Part shown: positions 6,438 to 7,646 of the stretch, piece after piece
Numbering within the stretch: the stretch's first letter is position 1
Layout: every line of letters begins with the position of its first letter
Assembly (NCBI GenBank): GCA_902478875.1
Contig: CABSMZ010000092.1
Coordinates: forward strand, 1-7,646
Direction of reading: 5' to 3'
Origin: an uncultured Collinsella sp.
Lineage (GTDB): Bacteria > Actinomycetota > Coriobacteriia > Coriobacteriales > Coriobacteriaceae
DNA: 7,646 nt
The notes under the pieces: model-generated
What the model was told of the DNA's origin: nothing
Seen by the model: only the letters and a program-made list of their open reading frames with translations
The model's database searches: none
Position numbers and translations under genes: made by a program

Positions 6438-6656
6438 GTGGGCAAAAAACGTCAAATATGAGTACTGTCACAAGTCCTGTAGCATTATCTTTTTACAAAA
6501 TATGCAGTATTACGCAACATATGTCCAAGTACTTAGCCGATAAACGTCTGCAATTTTTCCGCCGTAGGACGCCTGACGGCTAAATCGCCTTCTGAAGGCA
6601 TGAAATCGCTGTAACTAAAATGGTAACAGTACTCATATTTGCCATTTTTTACCCGC
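6438..6656. repeat. 219-bp element with 31-nt imperfect terminal inverted repeats (MITE-like or structured RNA)
   Basis: The left arm 6438-6468 and right arm 6626-6656 align without gaps as inverted repeats: 27 Watson-Crick pairs, one G-T pair and three mismatches. The inner 16 nt, CAAATATGAGTACTGT at 6453-6468 and its complement at 6626-6641, are perfect. Further out, a run of six A faces a run of six T. The 157-nt interior has two small stems, GCCGT/ACGGC (6561-6565 with 6576-6580) and the palindrome GCCTTC-T-GAAGGC (6587-6599). There is no transposase gene and no clear target-site duplication at the ends. It could be a miniature non-autonomous mobile element or the template of a long-stem RNA. 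Confidence 0.6.
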
Positions 6657-6671
6657 TGGCTTTGCGATGAT

Positions 6672-6684
6672 GCCGGGGTCCGCA
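6672..6684 (+). repeat. 13-nt direct repeat of the glnN terminator left arm
   Basis: GCCGGGGTCCGCA at 6672-6684 is identical to 6345-6357, which is the 5' arm and start of the loop of the glnN terminator. The two copies bracket the block containing the inverted-repeat element. The second copy lacks the matching 3' arm, although ACCC at 6684-6687 can pair weakly with it. Confidence 0.6.
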
Positions 6685-6687
6685 CCC

Positions 6688-6708
6688 TGCCGGGTTCGAA
6701 TCCCGGCA
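6688..6708 (+). other. Orphan tRNA T-arm-like hairpin
   Basis: TGCCGGG, loop TTCGAAT, CCCGGCA form a perfect 7-bp stem whose loop fits the T-loop consensus (TTCGAAT, with G53 and C61). No D-arm, 5' acceptor strand or CCA end can be found around it. The bases after the T-stem (CATATCG) have no partner upstream at the right distance. The central 15 nt are identical to the T-arm of tRNA-Glu, which lies about 70 nt away on the other strand. It may be a tRNA 3' relic or chance; it is not a functional tRNA. Confidence 0.45.
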
Positions 6709-6718
6709 TATCGGTAGC

Positions 6719-6750
6719 AAAAAGCCCGTCACCGCGGGGGTAACGGGCTT
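6719..6750 (-). terminator. Rho-independent terminator of tRNA-Glu (possibly bidirectional)
   Basis: On the minus strand AAGCCCGT (6750-6743) pairs with ACGGGCTT (6729-6722) in an 8-bp stem, and a T-run (positions 6723-6719) begins within the end of the stem. It lies 11 nt beyond the encoded CCA of tRNA-Glu. On the plus strand the stem is followed by the weaker CTTAATTT. Confidence 0.85.
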
Positions 6751-6761
6751 CTTAATTTAAA

Positions 6762-6838
6762 TGGTGCCCCCAGCGGGATTCGAACCCGCGATATCCACCT
6801 TGAAAGGGTGGCGTCCTTGGCCGCTAGACGATGGGGAC
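6762..6838 (-). tRNA. trnE: tRNA-Glu (anticodon UUC) with encoded CCA
   Basis: It folds as a standard cloverleaf. The acceptor GTCCCCA pairs with TGGGGGC, with one G-T pair at position 2-71. The anticodon stem is CCACC/GGTGG with loop CTTTCAA, giving anticodon TTC (plus strand 6802-6804). The T-arm is GCGGG-TTCGAAT-CCCGC. Discriminator A is at 6765 and the encoded CCA at 6764-6762. It reads both glutamate codons. It has its own promoter and terminator. Confidence 0.96.
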
Positions 6839-6848
6839 AGCGGGAAAG

Positions 6849-6876
6849 AGTATAGCAGACTTTTTTAGCCGTTCAC
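6849..6876 (-). promoter_or_regulatory. tRNA-Glu promoter
   Basis: On the minus strand GTGAAC (6876-6871) and TATACT (6854-6849) are separated by 16 nt. The -10 matches TATAAT at five of six bases and ends 10 nt before the tRNA 5' end. This fits a sigma-70-type promoter giving a very short leader. Confidence 0.65.
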
Positions 6877-6893
6877 ATATCGTTGGCAAACTG

Positions 6894-6932
6894 AAAAACC
6901 ACCACAAAGGTGCCTGTCCCCTTTGTGGTGGT
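6894..6932 (-). terminator. Rho-independent terminator downstream of gatD
   Basis: Minus-strand ACCACCACAAAGG (6932-6920) pairs perfectly with CCTTTGTGGTGGT (6910-6898), a 13-bp stem with a 9-nt loop, followed by T residues at 6898-6894. It begins 6 nt after the gatD stop codon, so gatD is the last gene of its unit. Confidence 0.94.
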
Positions 6933-6938
6933 GAGGTG

Positions 6939-7646
6939 CTAGGGGAGGAGCTTCATGGCGGCGTCGTGGGCGGCGTGCTCGTAGGTGTCGTCGAGGGGCT
7001 TGAGCGGCAGCAGGGCGACGGCCTGTGCATCGCCACGGTGCTCGAGGGCATGGGCGATCAGCCAGTCGGCGAGCTCGGGGTTCTTGGGCAGCGCCGGGCC
7101 ATGCAGGTACGTGCCGATGACGCCCTTGTAGATCAGGCCCTCAAAGCCATCGTCGCCGTTGTTGCCGGTGCCCGCGACGACGGACGTTCCGAGCGGCGTT
7201 GCCTCCGCGTCGAGCAGGGTGCGACCTCCATGGTTCTCGAATCCCACAAAGGGCTCAGGTGCCAGATCGGTTTTGACGGCTACGTTGCCGATCAGGCGAT
7301 CGGAGCCACGTACGGTTTCGGCGGCAATGACGCCCAGACCCTCAATGCGATCCTCACCCATATAGTACGAACGGCCGAGCAGCTGATAGCTGCCACAGAT
7401 GGCAAGCAGCGAGCCGCCATCCTCAACATAGGCCGCGACCTTGTCTTTTTGGGCGAGCAGCTCGTGTGCCACGGCTAGCTGGTCGCGGTCGGAGCCGCCA
7501 CCCATCATGACGATATCGGCATCGGTCAAATCAAGCTTTTCGCCCATACGGACCTCGTCCACGCGCACGGGAATGCCGCGCCAGACGCAGCGGCGCTCGA
7601 GCGCGATAACATTGCCGCCGTCGCCGTAGAGGTTAAGGGCTGTCTC
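6939..7646 (-). CDS. gatD: Lipid II isoglutaminyl synthase, glutaminase subunit GatD (5' end outside window)
   Basis: The reading frame enters from the window edge and ends at TAG (6939-6941), leaving 235 visible residues. S. aureus GatD has about 243, so only some 10-15 residues should be missing. GatD releases ammonia from glutamine. With MurT it amidates the alpha-carboxyl of D-Glu2 in the lipid II stem peptide to D-isoglutamine, on the inner face of the membrane. Visible signatures are LNLYGDGGN near the start, MMGGGSDRDQ, LLAICGSYQLLG with the nucleophile Cys at visible residue 84 (equivalent to Cys94 in S. aureus), GFENHGGRT and GTYLHGP with the catalytic His. The CGSYQ loop has Ser where CGGYQ is usual. 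MurT is expected just upstream, beyond 7646. Related CobB/CobQ-like amidotransferases are the main alternative, but the short length and the LNLYGD and ENHGGRT motifs favour GatD. Confidence 0.93.
   Translation of the reverse strand, partial: ETALNLYGDGGNVIALERRCVWRGIPVRVDEVRMGEKLDLTDADIVMMGGGSDRDQLAVAHELLAQKDKVAAYVEDGGSLLAICGSYQLLGRSYYMGEDRIEGLGVIAAETVRGSDRLIGNVAVKTDLAPEPFVGFENHGGRTLLDAEATPLGTSVVAGTGNNGDDGFEGLIYKGVIGTYLHGPALPKNPELADWLIAHALEHRGDAQAVALLPLKPLDDTYEHAAHDAAMKLLP

Larger units (their letters stand above)
6378..6761. other. Gene-free stretch between glnN terminator and tRNA-Glu
   Basis: No frame here looks coding on either strand. The content is structural: a GCCCACG/CGTGGGC hairpin (6419-6425 with 6437-6443), a 219-bp inverted-repeat element (6438-6656), a second copy of 13 nt of the glnN terminator (6672-6684), an orphan T-arm-like hairpin (6688-6708) and the tRNA-Glu terminator (6719-6750). 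The central part is A+T-rich. Confidence 0.6.

Noticed and set aside
6419..6443. GCCCACG/CGTGGGC hairpin as a terminator
   Set aside because: On the plus strand it is followed by A residues, and on the minus strand no T-run follows it. It is better seen as part of the outer end of the inverted-repeat element.
6673..6689. Possible anticodon arm with CCG (Arg) anticodon before the orphan T-arm
   Set aside because: The stem has a C-T mismatch, there is no variable loop before the T-stem, and the 5' half of a tRNA is missing.
6537..6714. CCGATA (6537-6542) and TATCGG (6709-6714) as acceptor strands of an intron-containing or transfer-messenger RNA ending in the orphan T-arm
   Set aside because: The pairing is offset from the T-stem by one base, no D-arm, anticodon arm or tag reading frame is present, and no CCA follows. 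A 6-nt complement over 175 nt is expected by chance.

Overview
The window looks like chromosome from a Coriobacteriia-type actinobacterium, most like Collinsella. The reasons are the high-G+C protein-coding stretches, a type III (GlnN) glutamine synthetase, a stand-alone methionine synthase reactivation protein next to metF, and a GatD-type amidotransferase of the lipid II amidation system. The genus is an inference from gene content and codon style; no search was run.

Layout. Positions 1-2028 (minus strand) hold a two-gene type II restriction-modification island. A complete C5 cytosine DNA methyltransferase is followed, with a 38-bp overlap, by a DUF4928-type protein that is probably the restriction enzyme; its 3' end is cut off by the window. 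This block is visibly more A+T-rich than its neighbours (for example 23 G/C of 60 in 1561-1620), as expected of an acquired module. Positions 2137-3800 (minus) hold metF and a methionine synthase reactivation gene, joined by a TAATG stop/start overlap. Positions 3801-4226 are a divergent regulatory region between metF and glnN. It has several dyads, and just upstream of glnN four pentamers spaced exactly 11 nt apart that resemble the actinobacterial GlnR operator. Positions 4227-6314 (plus) are glnN, closed by a strong terminator at 6346-6377.

Positions 6378-6761 carry no protein gene. They hold a 219-bp element with 31-nt imperfect terminal inverted repeats, a second copy of 13 nt of the glnN terminator, an orphan tRNA T-arm-like hairpin, and a minus-strand terminator. 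Positions 6762-6838 (minus) are tRNA-Glu(UUC) with its own promoter. Positions 6939-7646 (minus) are gatD, complete at the 3' end, cut at the 5' end, and followed by a terminator.

How the genes relate. metF supplies methyl-tetrahydrofolate for methionine synthesis, and its partner would restore oxidised B12 on a MetH encoded elsewhere. glnN assimilates ammonium into glutamine. gatD uses glutamine to amidate lipid II. The restriction-modification pair is unrelated defence cargo. No clearly new multi-gene system was found. The items most worth checking are the 219-bp inverted-repeat element, the GlnR-like boxes, and the DUF4928 nuclease candidate.
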